Part shown: positions 15,025 through 23,199 of the stretch, piece by piece
Numbering within the stretch: position 1 is the stretch's first letter
Layout of the letters: each line of letters starts with the position of its first letter
DNA from: Candidatus Accumulibacter propinquus
Lineage (GTDB): Bacteria; Pseudomonadota; Gammaproteobacteria; Burkholderiales; Rhodocyclaceae
Reading direction: 5' to 3'
NCBI GenBank assembly: GCA_016714935.1
Contig: JADKBU010000036.1
Span: 1-35,249, forward strand
Length of the DNA: 35,249 nt
Position numbers and translations under genes: made by a program
The notes under the pieces: generated by a model
Databases searched by the model: none
Told to the model about the DNA's origin: nothing
Seen by the model: the letters and a program-made list of their open reading frames with translations, nothing else

Positions 15025-16647
15025 TCAGGCGATGCCCTGGCTGGCCAGGTACTCTTCGTAGTTGCCCGGGTAGTTGACCACCTTGCCATCGAGGCGCACT
15101 TCGAGGACACGCGTGGCTAGCGACGAGACGAACTCGCGGTCGTGCGAAACGAAGACCAGCGTACCCTTGAACTTTTCGAGCGCGGTGTTGAGTGACTCGA
15201 TCGATTCCATGTCCAGGTGGTTGGTGGGCTCGTCCATGACCAGCACGTTCGGCTTCATCAGCATCAGCTTGCCGAAGATCATGCGGCCCTGCTCGCCGCC
15301 AGAGATCACCTTGACCGCCTTGCGCACCTCGTTGCCGGAGAACAGAAGGCGTCCGAGGGTGCCGCGGATCAGTGTCGCGAGGTCCTCGCCATCGCTCGCG
15401 CTGCTGCGCGCGTAGCCGGCGATCCAGTCGGTGAGGTTGGTATCGCTGCTGAAATCCTTGGCGTGATCCTGTGCATAATATCCGGGGCGTGCCTTCTCCG
15501 CCCATTTGATGCTGCCGCGCTGGGGTTGCAGTTCGCCCATCAGCAGCTTCAACAGGGTCGTCTTGCCGACACCGTTTTCGCCGATGATCGCCAGGCGATC
15601 GCCACCATTGAGTGACAGGGTGAACCTGCTGAAGATCTTGCGGGAGCTGCCCGGATAAGCGAAGTCGAGGTTTTCGATCTCGACCGCCTGGCGATGCAGT
15701 TTCTCCTTTTCGTCGAACTCGAAACGGATCCAGGGATACTGGCGTGACGACGGCTTGACGTCCTCCGGCTTCAGCTTTTCGATCAGCTTCTGGCGGGAAG
15801 TGGCCTGCTTGGCCTTCGACGCGTTGGCCGAAAAACGGCGAACGAAGTTCTGCAACTCGGCGATCCGTTCCTTGGCTTTGGCGTTGGCGTTCTGCTGCCG
15901 CTCGCGGGCCATCGTCGAGGCTTCCATGAAATCGTCGTAGTTGCCCGGATAGATGGCGATCTTGCCGTAATCCAGGTCGGCCATGTGCGTGCACACCTGG
16001 TTGAGGAAGTGGCGATCGTGCGAAATGATGACCATCGTGCTGTTGCGCTCGTTGATCGCGTTTTCCAGCCAGCGGATGGTGGCGATGTCGAGGTTGTTGG
16101 TCGGTTCGTCGAGCAGCAGGATCTCGGGGTCGGCAAAGAGCGCCTGGATGAGGAGTACGCGCAGCTTCCAGCCCGGCGCGACGTCACTCATCGGGCCAAA
16201 GTGCTGCTCGGCGGGAATGCCCACGCCGAGCAGCAGTTCCCCGGCGCGTGCCTCGGCGGTATAGCCGCCGTATTCGGCATAGCGGGCTTCCAGATCGGCA
16301 GCGTGCAGGTAATCTTCCTCGGTCGCTTCCGGGTTGGCGTAGATCGCGTCCTTCTCCAGCATGCAGGCCCACATCTCCTCATGGCCCATCATCACCACGT
16401 CGATCACCCGTTGCTGTTCGAAAGCGAACTGGTCCTGGCGGAGGTAGGCCATGCGTTCGTGCACGTCCTTGGCGACGTTGCCGGCCGTGGGTTCGAGTTC
16501 GCCGGCGAGGATCTTCATGAAGGTCGACTTGCCGGCGCCGTTGGCGCCGATCAGTCCGTAGCGATAGCCTTCGCCAAATTTGACCGAAACGTTTTCAAAG
16601 AGGGGTTTGACCCCGAACTGCATGGTGATGTTGTTGGCGACGAGCAC
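15025..16647 (-). CDS. ybiT: ABC-F ATPase YbiT
   Basis: A 540-residue soluble ABC-F protein with two fused nucleotide-binding domains and no membrane segments. Walker A motifs are GANGAGKST (34-42) and GENGVGKTT (356-364). Walker B motifs are ILLLDEPTNNLD (176-187) and VLVMDEPTNHLD in the second half. The inter-domain linker at ~235-300 is charged and helical. The first-domain signature is the degenerate VAPGWKLRV, a feature of YbiT, whereas the second is a normal ISGGEQ. ABC-F proteins bind the ribosomal E site and modulate stalled or initiating translation. Similarity to E. coli YbiT (530 residues) is strong over the whole length. The start is GTG at 16647 with a GAGG site upstream. The gene is isolated, convergent with the coiled-coil protein gene. 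Confidence 0.95.
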   Translation of the reverse strand: MLVANNITMQFGVKPLFENVSVKFGEGYRYGLIGANGAGKSTFMKILAGELEPTAGNVAKDVHERMAYLRQDQFAFEQQRVIDVVMMGHEEMWACMLEKDAIYANPEATEEDYLHAADLEARYAEYGGYTAEARAGELLLGVGIPAEQHFGPMSDVAPGWKLRVLLIQALFADPEILLLDEPTNNLDIATIRWLENAINERNSTMVIISHDRHFLNQVCTHMADLDYGKIAIYPGNYDDFMEASTMARERQQNANAKAKERIAELQNFVRRFSANASKAKQATSRQKLIEKLKPEDVKPSSRQYPWIRFEFDEKEKLHRQAVEIENLDFAYPGSSRKIFSRFTLSLNGGDRLAIIGENGVGKTTLLKLLMGELQPQRGSIKWAEKARPGYYAQDHAKDFSSDTNLTDWIAGYARSSASDGEDLATLIRGTLGRLLFSGNEVRKAVKVISGGEQGRMIFGKLMLMKPNVLVMDEPTNHLDMESIESLNTALEKFKGTLVFVSHDREFVSSLATRVLEVRLDGKVVNYPGNYEEYLASQGIA

Positions 16648-16733
16648 GAAGAAACCTCGGTAAAATCATCAGGTTGCAAAAGGGCGCTATTGTACATCAG
16701 GGACCGGCGATGTGCCTGCCGGCGGCCCTCGTT

Positions 16734-17090
16734 CTACTCCCGGGGGGGTTGCGCAGGCGGGGCGCTGGTCTGCGAGACGAAGGCAAAGGCTCCGGGCTCG
16801 GCAAACCATTGCAGATTGATGCCGTCGACGATGACGGTTACCGGTATCTCATGGGTCGTTCCGGCATACGACACACTCGCCAGTGCAGCGAACTGCCTGT
16901 CGCCACCGCCGGTCACGCGCACGCGCACCACCTCGATGCCGCTGCCCTTGAACTCCGGGTTGCTGCGGAAATACTGTTGCATCGAAGCCCTGGCCAGGTC
17001 CCCGACCTTCTCCGGGCCAGGGAAGCAGGCGGCGAGTGCGCAGGCGACAATCAGCATCGCGGCTCTGAGCAAGATGGTTTTGCCGTGCAT
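16734..17090 (-). CDS. Small predicted lipoprotein
   Basis: A 118-residue protein with a type II signal peptide: basic N-terminus, hydrophobic stretch, then the lipobox LAAC with Cys22 as the lipidation site. The mature part (~95 residues) resembles small cystatin/NTF2-like domains of the DUF4878 kind, but I cannot name the family. The following residue is Phe, so no Asp inner-membrane retention signal is seen at +2; outer membrane location is likely by the Lol rule. The start at 17090 has an AGAAGGGAAA site. The open frame upstream to 17144 is low-quality and left out. It is separated by 180 bases from lysE and by ~85 bases from ybiT, so it is probably its own unit. Confidence 0.75.
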   Translation of the reverse strand: MHGKTILLRAAMLIVACALAACFPGPEKVGDLARASMQQYFRSNPEFKGSGIEVVRVRVTGGGDRQFAALASVSYAGTTHEIPVTVIVDGINLQWFAEPGAFAFVSQTSAPPAQPPRE

Positions 17091-17135
17091 GGCGTGTTTT
17101 CCCTTCTGGTGGTGGCGGCGGGGTTGCGGTTCTCG

Positions 17136-17160
17136 GATCGGCACGCCGCCGATGCCGATC
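17136..17160. other. Perfect 8-bp inverted repeat downstream of lysE
   Basis: GATCGGCA (17136-17143) pairs with TGCCGATC (17153-17160) around a 9-base loop, in the gap between lysE and the lipoprotein gene. No T-run follows on the minus strand, so it is not a classical terminator, though it could end or protect the lysE transcript. Confidence 0.4.
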
Positions 17161-17270
17161 AGTCAGCATCGCCAATGGCAATGCGGCGGTGTACCTTGGC
17201 GGGCTGCAGACAGGCGCGACGGCTTGCCAGTCTATCCGCCGCCAATGCCGCGCGACCGGGATGCCCGTCC

Positions 17271-17891
17271 TCAGCGATTGTCGAACGCCAGCCTGATGCC
17301 GAAGGCAAGCAGGGCAGCGCCCGCCGCGCGCGTGGCCAGCCGGCGTACCCAGGGCAGGCGTGACAGCTTGCGTGCCACGGCGTTGCCGACCAGTACCAGC
17401 GCGGCCTGATAGAGGAAACTGAGGAGGGTCACGTGCGCCATCATTACCCCGAGCGTCAGCGATGAAGCGTCAGCGCGGAGAAAGAGCGGAAAGAAGGCGA
17501 CGAAGAAGAGTACGACCTTGGGGTTGGTGAGGCTGACCGCGAAGGCCTGACGAAAATAGACCCAGCCACTTTTTCGGGCTTCCGGCGCACCACTGACATC
17601 GGCGATGGGCTTGCGCAGCAATTGCAGACCCATCCAGCCCAGATAGGCCGCGCCAAACCATTGCAGCCCCTGAAACAGGGCAGGCACTGAATGCATTACC
17701 GCGGCCAGGCCGAGCACCGCTGCCACCATATAGACCATGTCACCCAGCAGGGTCCCCATGACAGCGCCCAGTCCCGCGGCGACGCCGTTGCGCGCCGTGG
17801 CGTTGAGAATCGCCAGCGTGCCCGGGCCGGGGATCAGTTGGAAAACGAAAATCGCGCCGACAAAGCTCGCGTAGTTCTGGATGTCAAACAT
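17271..17891 (-). CDS. LysE/RhtB-family amino-acid exporter
   Basis: A 206-residue inner-membrane protein with about six hydrophobic segments. The family signature PGPGTLAI lies near residues 21-28, and a basic loop (RKPIADV...EARKSGW) separates the two halves. The family exports amino acids or related small molecules by proton antiport; the substrate is not predictable here. The Met at 17891 begins the normal LysE N-terminus (MFDIQNYASFVGA). The frame extends upstream within the preceding HD gene, but that part is out-of-frame shadow. The start overlaps the end of the HD-domain gene by eight bases, which suggests translational coupling. Confidence 0.9.
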   Translation of the reverse strand: MFDIQNYASFVGAIFVFQLIPGPGTLAILNATARNGVAAGLGAVMGTLLGDMVYMVAAVLGLAAVMHSVPALFQGLQWFGAAYLGWMGLQLLRKPIADVSGAPEARKSGWVYFRQAFAVSLTNPKVVLFFVAFFPLFLRADASSLTLGVMMAHVTLLSFLYQAALVLVGNAVARKLSRLPWVRRLATRAAGAALLAFGIRLAFDNR

Positions 17892-18417
17892 CGGTCGATC
17901 CTTGGTCGCTGCGGCTCCCGGCGTCGGACGCGGTATCCAGCAAGGCATCGAGTTCCTCCCACAGGGGGTCACAAAGCCCTTCACGATAGGCGGCCCGCCT
18001 GAAGGCGGCGTGCTCGCTGCGGTACACCCCCCAAAGTCCGCAGCGCTGGTCGACGACGCAGCTTCGGACGTTGGCCAGGCGATCGGCGGCCTTGACCACC
18101 AGTGCCAGTTCCCCGGGGCCGGCAACCGTTGCCAGCCGGGCATAGGTGCCGGCCTTGCGCTCGGCCCGGTTGGCCCCCGGTGCGTCGGTCAGCAGACTGA
18201 CGCATTCGCCTACCAGGTGCCCAAAGCGCTTGCGCACCTCGTCTTCGGTGACCGCGGTGTCCTCGACAACATCATGCAGGTAGCCGACGATCTGTGCCTC
18301 GACGCCGTAGGGCGTCAACAGTCCGACGACCGCATCGAGATGAAAGACATACGGCTTGGCACCATACATCTGGCTGCCGTGCGCAGTCACAGCGAAGGAT
18401 CGGGCATCATCGAGCAT
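17884..18417 (-). CDS. HD-domain protein, Mesh1/SpoT-like alarmone hydrolase
   Basis: A 177-residue single-domain HD protein. It shows the metal and catalytic pattern of (p)ppGpp hydrolases: HGSQMYGAKPYVFHLD with His26, HDVVED with His48-Asp49 and Glu52-Asp53, and VKAADRLANV with Asp112, the counterpart of VKLADRLHNM in RelA/SpoT proteins. No synthetase, TGS or ACT domain is present, so it fits the small alarmone hydrolase class; hydrolysis of (p)ppGpp or NADPH is inferred from Mesh1. The gene starts two bases after the stop of the sterol-desaturase-like gene and overlaps lysE, so it sits inside a tight operon. The last ~25 residues are polar and probably disordered. Confidence 0.8.
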   Translation of the reverse strand: MLDDARSFAVTAHGSQMYGAKPYVFHLDAVVGLLTPYGVEAQIVGYLHDVVEDTAVTEDEVRKRFGHLVGECVSLLTDAPGANRAERKAGTYARLATVAGPGELALVVKAADRLANVRSCVVDQRCGLWGVYRSEHAAFRRAAYREGLCDPLWEELDALLDTASDAGSRSDQGSTDV

Positions 18418-18419
18418 GT

Positions 18420-19484
18420 CTATGGCGTTTCACTGGGGTGTCGTGCGCGCTGCTGGTCGGCGGCGTGCGACGGCAAGGGCACCGCTGTCGTCGGGGCATG
18501 GGCCAGGGCTGTCTGCGGCGGCGACGAAGCCGGCAGCACGGTGGCCAGCAGTGCCCGCAGTCCTTCCCACTGCTGCCGCCAGAAGCCACTCTGCGCGGCG
18601 GATTCGGCCAGCGGTCCGTGGCTCAGGCCGGAAGGCGGCATCGCCTGCCCGCGATACTGGGTGCCGAAGAGTTGATCCCAGATCGGAAACAGGATCGCGA
18701 AATTGCAGCCGAAGCGGTACTGTCGGCCTTCGGGAAGCTCGATCGCATGGTGCCAGCGATGGTAGCGCGGGCTGACCAGCAGCAGCTCGCCAAGGCGTCC
18801 GAACGACAGCCGGGCATTGACGTGCGACAGGTTTTCGACGGTTTTCACGGCGATCAGCAGGATGATGAAATGGCCCGGCGGGACGCCGATCAGGAGCGCG
18901 ATGACGGCGAACCAGAAGCCGCCGATGAGGTCGTCGAGCAGATGGTTGCGACTGTCGGTCCACAGGGTCATCTGGCGTTGGCTGTGGTGGATCGCGTGCA
19001 GCGCCCACCACCAGCGGAGCGTGTGCGAGAAGCGGTGGCGCCAGTATTCGGCGAAGTCCAGGAGGATCAGATAGATCAGGAAGCTGAGCAGGGGGCGCGC
19101 TTCCAGCGCCGGAAACAGGTCTTCCAGTTGCGGAGGAATGATGTCGTGAAAACGCAGCCAGCCATCCACCGACACGAAGAGCGGGGCCAGCAGGGCGAAC
19201 ACGAGGAGCGGGATGATGCCCAGCCGGTCGAGCAACGAATACAGCACGTCGACGCGCACTGCCTTGCGGTCGGGCCAGACTTCGATCGGGCGCAGCGCCT
19301 CCAGCGGTCGCAACAGCAGGTAGGCGGCAGTGATCTGCAGCACCCCGCAGAGGAAGAATTCAACGCCGTCGAAGGCCATTTCCAGATAGCTTCCCAGCCC
19401 AAGGGTCAGCAGCACGGGCTCCAGCAGGTGCGCCAGCAGCCAGTCCTGCAGAGCGACGAAGGCTTCCAGTAAGGCGTTGCTCAT
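18420..19484 (-). CDS. Sterol desaturase/fatty-acid hydroxylase family membrane protein
   Basis: A 354-residue integral membrane di-iron oxygenase. Several hydrophobic helices (~40-60, 85-105, 130-147, 190-215) surround the family's histidine clusters: His150/His154 in HRFSH, His163/His166/His167 in HAIHH, and His242/His245/His246 in HRWHH. The family hydroxylates or desaturates lipids, but bacterial members are diverse and the substrate is unknown. The last ~60 residues are rich in Pro, Ala, Ser and His and look disordered. Its ATG overlaps the stop of the deacetylase gene by four bases, and the HD gene begins two bases after its own stop. Placement in an envelope-related gene run suggests a lipid modification role; this is inference. 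Confidence 0.85.
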   Translation of the reverse strand: MSNALLEAFVALQDWLLAHLLEPVLLTLGLGSYLEMAFDGVEFFLCGVLQITAAYLLLRPLEALRPIEVWPDRKAVRVDVLYSLLDRLGIIPLLVFALLAPLFVSVDGWLRFHDIIPPQLEDLFPALEARPLLSFLIYLILLDFAEYWRHRFSHTLRWWWALHAIHHSQRQMTLWTDSRNHLLDDLIGGFWFAVIALLIGVPPGHFIILLIAVKTVENLSHVNARLSFGRLGELLLVSPRYHRWHHAIELPEGRQYRFGCNFAILFPIWDQLFGTQYRGQAMPPSGLSHGPLAESAAQSGFWRQQWEGLRALLATVLPASSPPQTALAHAPTTAVPLPSHAADQQRARHPSETP

Positions 19485-20236
19485 GGCTGTGGCCGACGGG
19501 TGGAAAAACAGAAGCCCTTGCTCTTGAGGCCGCTGATCAAGGGGTCGAGCATCGGCGCAAAGGGATCCTTGCGCGACCAGATCCCGAGGTGGGCCATGAC
19601 GATGTCGCCATCCTTCAGGCGGTCGAGCGCGCGCTGCACGAGTAATGCGTTCGGGTAGCTGTCGGAAGGCAACTCGTCACCGAGGAAGCCGGCCGGTGCC
19701 CAGCCGACATGCTGGTAGCCACAGGCACGCGCCGCTGCGAGCGTGTTCGGGGTGGTGCGCCCACCCGGCGCGCGCCAGAGGGGGTCGAGTCGATGCCCGG
19801 TGAGTTCCTGGAAGCGGCTGTCCGGACGCTTCAATTCCTCGCACACGGCAGCTGCGTCCAGGGTTTCGCTGCGGCCATCCGGCAGCCGGTAGCGGACCCG
19901 CTCGCCGCTGTCGCTGCGAAAGCTCCCGTGCCGCCAGGTGTGGCTGCCGAAGGCGTGCCCTTCGGCGACGCGCGCGCGCCAGTACGGCGCCCAACTGGCG
20001 TCGAGCGCATGGTCGCCACGGGTCGTCTCTTCCTGAGCCAGGAAGAAGGTCGCCTTGACGCCGTGCCTGGCGAGCGTATCGGCAATCAGTTCGGCGTGCC
20101 GCATGTTGCCGGTGTCAAAGGTCAGGTACAGGGTGCCCGCCTGGCAAGCCGCCGTGGCGTGTGCCGCGGGCGTGGTCAGCAACAGCATGCCGCTGCCCAG
20201 CAGCGTCAGGATTCGGGCCAGGAGGCTAGAGCGCAT
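19481..20236 (-). CDS. NodB-like polysaccharide deacetylase, secreted
   Basis: A 251-residue exported protein: a signal peptide of ~27 residues ends near AHA, then a NodB carbohydrate-esterase-4 domain. Motif 1 reads TFDTGN, with Asp41 as the likely catalytic base and Thr42 where the metal-binding second Asp of TFDDG usually sits. Motif 2 SHTWRH keeps both His residues, motif 3 is RAPGGRTTP, and DIVMAHLG is motif 5-like. The family removes N- or O-acetyl groups from peptidoglycan or other glycans. The Thr variant may lower or change metal use, though I recall the TFDTG form in betaproteobacterial relatives. The ATG at 20236 gives the best signal peptide; a GTG at 20251 is an alternative. It overlaps the next gene by four bases. 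Confidence 0.85.
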   Translation of the reverse strand: MRSSLLARILTLLGSGMLLLTTPAAHATAACQAGTLYLTFDTGNMRHAELIADTLARHGVKATFFLAQEETTRGDHALDASWAPYWRARVAEGHAFGSHTWRHGSFRSDSGERVRYRLPDGRSETLDAAAVCEELKRPDSRFQELTGHRLDPLWRAPGGRTTPNTLAAARACGYQHVGWAPAGFLGDELPSDSYPNALLVQRALDRLKDGDIVMAHLGIWSRKDPFAPMLDPLISGLKSKGFCFSTRRPQP

Positions 20237-20316
20237 GGTTTTTCCGGCCACCCCTGCTGACGTGGCTCATGCCGCGTGTTCATCCGTTGGCCAGGGCCGG
20301 CCATGCCTTGAGGCGT

Positions 20317-21306
20317 TCATCGCAGACCCGCGTGGTTGAGAAAGAACACGCCATGCGGCGAACTGCCGACCGGGATCGACATCTTGAGCTTCTTGCTGAC
20401 CAGATCAATGACCTGTACCTTGCGGGCGAAGCGTGCCGTCGCCCAGAGTTCCTTGCCGTCGGCGCGAACCATCATGTCGTCCGGTCCACCGGGGACATCG
20501 TATTTTTCCACGACGGTCATGGTCTGGGTATCGAGCAGCGAAATACTGCCATCGACCGAGCGGTTCGAAACGAAGAAATGCCGCCCGTCGCCCTTCGGTT
20601 GAAGGTTGTGGGCGGCGGTGGCGGTCGGCACCTTTCTGACGCTCTTCTGGGCACGCCAGTCGATGACCTCGACGACGCCTTCGCCCATGCAGGCGACCAG
20701 CAGGTAGCGATTGTCCGGCGACATCACGATTCCCGCCGGGGTGGCGGCGACCGGCATGACCCAGACGATCTTTTGCGTCCCGAGGCTGATCGCCATGACT
20801 TCGTTGGAGTCCTGCAGGGTCACGAAGACAAACTGGCTGCCGTCGTCGAAGGCCATGTGCGAGGGGGTTTTCGGTGCCGGCAGCCGGGCAAGCAGGCGGA
20901 AGTCCGTCGGGTCATAGAGATCGACCCGGTCCAGGCGCAGCGATGTGGCGACGAACCATTTCCGGTTCGGCGAGTAGCCCAGCTGATAAGGATCGGAAAT
21001 GTTACGGATGCGTTTCTGTTCCTGACCGGTGGTCGGGTCGAAGAACACCAGCTGGTTGGAGGCGGCACAGGCAATGACCACGGATTTCTCGTCGGGGGTC
21101 GGCATCAGGTGGTGCGGTTCCTTGCACACCGTCGCCTTGCCGGTGACCTGGTAGGTCTCGGTATCGATCAGGCTGATCGTGCCGTCTGCCGAGTTCAGGG
21201 CAATCGCCAGCAGCGCGTGTGCCGCGGTGGTCGAGCACAGCAGCAGGATCATCAGCAGCCATCCGGCAGGCCGGCGGACGATGTGGGCGAAGAAGAGGGC
21301 GATCAT
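20317..21306 (-). CDS. YVTN-type beta-propeller protein, exported
   Basis: A 329-residue protein with an N-terminal hydrophobic export segment (~residues 11-32), followed by seven or so repeats of the YVTN/40-residue beta-propeller kind. Typical pieces are GTISLIDTETYQVTG, NRYLLVACMGEGVVEVID, GSISLLDTQTM and KVQVIDLVSKKL. Such propellers act as periplasmic binding or scaffold surfaces, and some accompany c-type cytochromes or quinohemoproteins; no specific ligand can be named. The ATG at 21306 is used; a TTG at 21315 and an ATG at 21252 are alternatives, and no clear ribosome binding site decides. It starts 11 bases after gloA and ends ~80 bases before the deacetylase start, so it belongs to the same gene run. 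Confidence 0.8.
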   Translation of the reverse strand: MIALFFAHIVRRPAGWLLMILLLCSTTAAHALLAIALNSADGTISLIDTETYQVTGKATVCKEPHHLMPTPDEKSVVIACAASNQLVFFDPTTGQEQKRIRNISDPYQLGYSPNRKWFVATSLRLDRVDLYDPTDFRLLARLPAPKTPSHMAFDDGSQFVFVTLQDSNEVMAISLGTQKIVWVMPVAATPAGIVMSPDNRYLLVACMGEGVVEVIDWRAQKSVRKVPTATAAHNLQPKGDGRHFFVSNRSVDGSISLLDTQTMTVVEKYDVPGGPDDMMVRADGKELWATARFARKVQVIDLVSKKLKMSIPVGSSPHGVFFLNHAGLR

Positions 21307-21317
21307 CGCGGACAATC

Positions 21318-21704
21318 TCAGGCCTTTTTCTGGATCAGTTCAATCTTGTATCCGTCGGGATCCTCGACAAAGGCGATCACCGTCGTGCCGTGCTGCATCG
21401 GCCCGGCTTCGCGCACCACCTTGCCGCCACGCGCCTTGATCTGCGCGCAAGCCGCATAGGCGTCGGCGACTTCGATCGCCACATGCCCGAAGGCGTTGCC
21501 CAGCTCGTAGGCCGGCGTGTCCCAGTTGTGTGTCAGTTCAAGGACCGCGCCTTCGGCTTCCGGGCCGAAGCCGACAAAGGCCAGGGTGAAGCGGCCGGCC
21601 GGGTAATCCTGGCGACGCAGGGCGCGCATGCCGAGTACCTCGGTGTAGAAGGCCAGCGAGCGATCAAGATCGCCAACACGCAACATGGTATGCAGAATCC
21701 GCAT
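21318..21704 (-). CDS. gloA: Lactoylglutathione lyase (glyoxalase I)
   Basis: A 128-residue cytoplasmic enzyme that isomerises the hemithioacetal of methylglyoxal and glutathione to S-lactoylglutathione. All four metal ligands of the short, Ni/Co-type bacterial glyoxalase I are in place: His5, Glu56, His74 and Glu122. Hallmark segments are MRILHTMLRVGDLDRS, LTHNWD and FVEDPDGYKIELI. Length equals the family's usual size. It follows the YgjP-like gene by nine bases in the minus-strand run. No glyoxalase II gene is present in the window. Confidence 0.96.
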   Translation of the reverse strand: MRILHTMLRVGDLDRSLAFYTEVLGMRALRRQDYPAGRFTLAFVGFGPEAEGAVLELTHNWDTPAYELGNAFGHVAIEVADAYAACAQIKARGGKVVREAGPMQHGTTVIAFVEDPDGYKIELIQKKA

Positions 21705-21713
21705 CCGTTTTCC

Positions 21714-22472
21714 TTACCAGTGAGGGCAATGGGTCGCGCCAAGCTGCAGGGCTTTGCGCGCGTTCGGGTAATCGGGGTACACCTGCGCGACGATCGACCA
21801 GAAGCGCGCACTGTGGTTCATTTCGCGCAGGTGCGCCAGTTCGTGCACCGCGACGTAGTCGATCACCGGCAGCGGGAAGTGGATCAGCCGCCAGTTCAGG
21901 CGAATGCCGCTGCGCAGGCTGCAGCTTCCCCAGCGGGTGCGCGCGGATGATAACGAAAGGCGCGGCAGGGCGACGCCGAGCCGGGAAGCGTAATGGCCCA
22001 GGCGCTCGACGAACAGCGTGCTGGCCCGCTCGCGCAACGCTTTCTCGAGCAGCAGCGGTGCCTCTGCGGGTGAGCGCAGACACAGGGTGAGTGCGCGTTC
22101 GGGCGTTTGCGGGTTCCAGACGCAGCGCCTGGCGCCGATGGCCAGGCGAACGGTGATCGGGCTGCCGAGCAGCGGTATCTGCACGCCATCGACGATACGT
22201 AGCGGTTCCGGATGGGGGCGAGCCTGCCATTCGTCGAGTTTGCTTCGGATCCATTCGCGGTGCTGCAGGATCGATGCTTCGACGTCGTGCAGCGAGGCGC
22301 CGCTGGGGGCGCCGACACGCAGGCCGCGGTGGTCGATCGAGAGCCCGATGCTGCGGCGCCTGGCCCGGCGCAGCACGTAGCTGACGGTGTGCTCGCCAAG
22401 GGCGATGGTGCGCAGCGTTTCGCCGCACGTCGGCGGCCTGAACGAGTGTGGCAATTCAGGCGACGACAGCAT
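21714..22472 (-). CDS. YgjP-like M48-type metallopeptidase (DUF45)
   Basis: A 252-residue putative zinc metalloprotease of the YgjP/WrpA family. The zinc site is HELAH (His210, Glu211, His214), followed by the family's EMNHSARFW with His220. The conserved WGSCS segment is at ~181-185 and the family IDYVAVHELAH context is intact. N-terminal residues ~25-80 contain the usual RRxxRRSIGLSI and ILQHREWI stretches. The ATG at 22472 overlaps the end of plsC by 17 bases and starts a normal family N-terminus, whereas the longer frame to 22544 is shadow of plsC. Substrates are unknown. Position between plsC and gloA is a genome-context habit of betaproteobacteria. Confidence 0.85.
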   Translation of the reverse strand: MLSSPELPHSFRPPTCGETLRTIALGEHTVSYVLRRARRRSIGLSIDHRGLRVGAPSGASLHDVEASILQHREWIRSKLDEWQARPHPEPLRIVDGVQIPLLGSPITVRLAIGARRCVWNPQTPERALTLCLRSPAEAPLLLEKALRERASTLFVERLGHYASRLGVALPRLSLSSARTRWGSCSLRSGIRLNWRLIHFPLPVIDYVAVHELAHLREMNHSARFWSIVAQVYPDYPNARKALQLGATHCPHW

Positions 22473-23199
22473 CGGCGGCATCCGGGTAGCGGTGCGGCGA
22501 GATGCGCTGCATCTCGGCCTCGATCCAGGCGGCGGCCAGGGCATTGATCTTCACCGCAGTCTTGCCCGCGGGATCGATCGGCGGGCCGATGCTGACGGTG
22601 ATCAGCCCTGCCGAGATGTCCAGGAGGCCCTTTCCCCAGACTTCCCCGGCGTTGTGCGCCACCGGCACCACTCTGGCACCACTGCGGACGGCGAGGTGCG
22701 CGCCGCCCGGCTTGTAGCGACACGTTTGTCCGGGCGCGACACGGGTGCCTTCCGGGAAAATCACCACCCAATAGCCTGCGGACAGCCGCTCGCGCCCCTG
22801 ATCGAAGACCTGCTTGAGGGCATCCTTGGCCGCCGCGCGGTCGATCGAAATCATCTTCATCGCCGCCAGCCCCCAGCCGAAGAACGGTACCCGCAGCAAT
22901 TCCTTCTTCAGCACAAACACGAGGGGCGGGAAGATCTCCTGCAGCCCGACCGTTTCCCAGGCCGACTGGTGTTTGGCCAGCACCACCGACGGCTCGTCGG
23001 GGATGTTCTCGCGGCCGAGGACGCGGTAGCGGATACCCAGTACGAACTGGCAGAGGGCCATGAAGCCACAGCGCCAGACGGCGATGATCCGGTAGCGGGT
23101 GGGCATCGGAAACAACACGGCCAAGGAAACGGCGACGCCGAACGGTATGGTCAGCAGGCTGACCAGCAGGAGAAAAAGCGCTGCACGCAGAGCGGCCAT
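22456..23199 (-). CDS. plsC: 1-acyl-sn-glycerol-3-phosphate acyltransferase
   Basis: A 247-residue inner-membrane enzyme that acylates lysophosphatidic acid to phosphatidic acid, the second acyl step of phospholipid synthesis. An N-terminal hydrophobic region (~5-30) anchors it. The acyltransferase box is KHQSAWE, with His77 and Glu82 in place of the more usual HX4D; this E form is, as I recall, common in betaproteobacterial homologs. The FPEGTR substrate-binding motif is at 148-153, and IGPPI appears near the C-terminus. The ATG at 23199 shares one base with the gmhB stop (TGATG), indicating coupling. The frame upstream of this Met is shadow within gmhB. Confidence 0.93.
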   Translation of the reverse strand: MAALRAALFLLLVSLLTIPFGVAVSLAVLFPMPTRYRIIAVWRCGFMALCQFVLGIRYRVLGRENIPDEPSVVLAKHQSAWETVGLQEIFPPLVFVLKKELLRVPFFGWGLAAMKMISIDRAAAKDALKQVFDQGRERLSAGYWVVIFPEGTRVAPGQTCRYKPGGAHLAVRSGARVVPVAHNAGEVWGKGLLDISAGLITVSIGPPIDPAGKTAVKINALAAAWIEAEMQRISPHRYPDAADAVVA

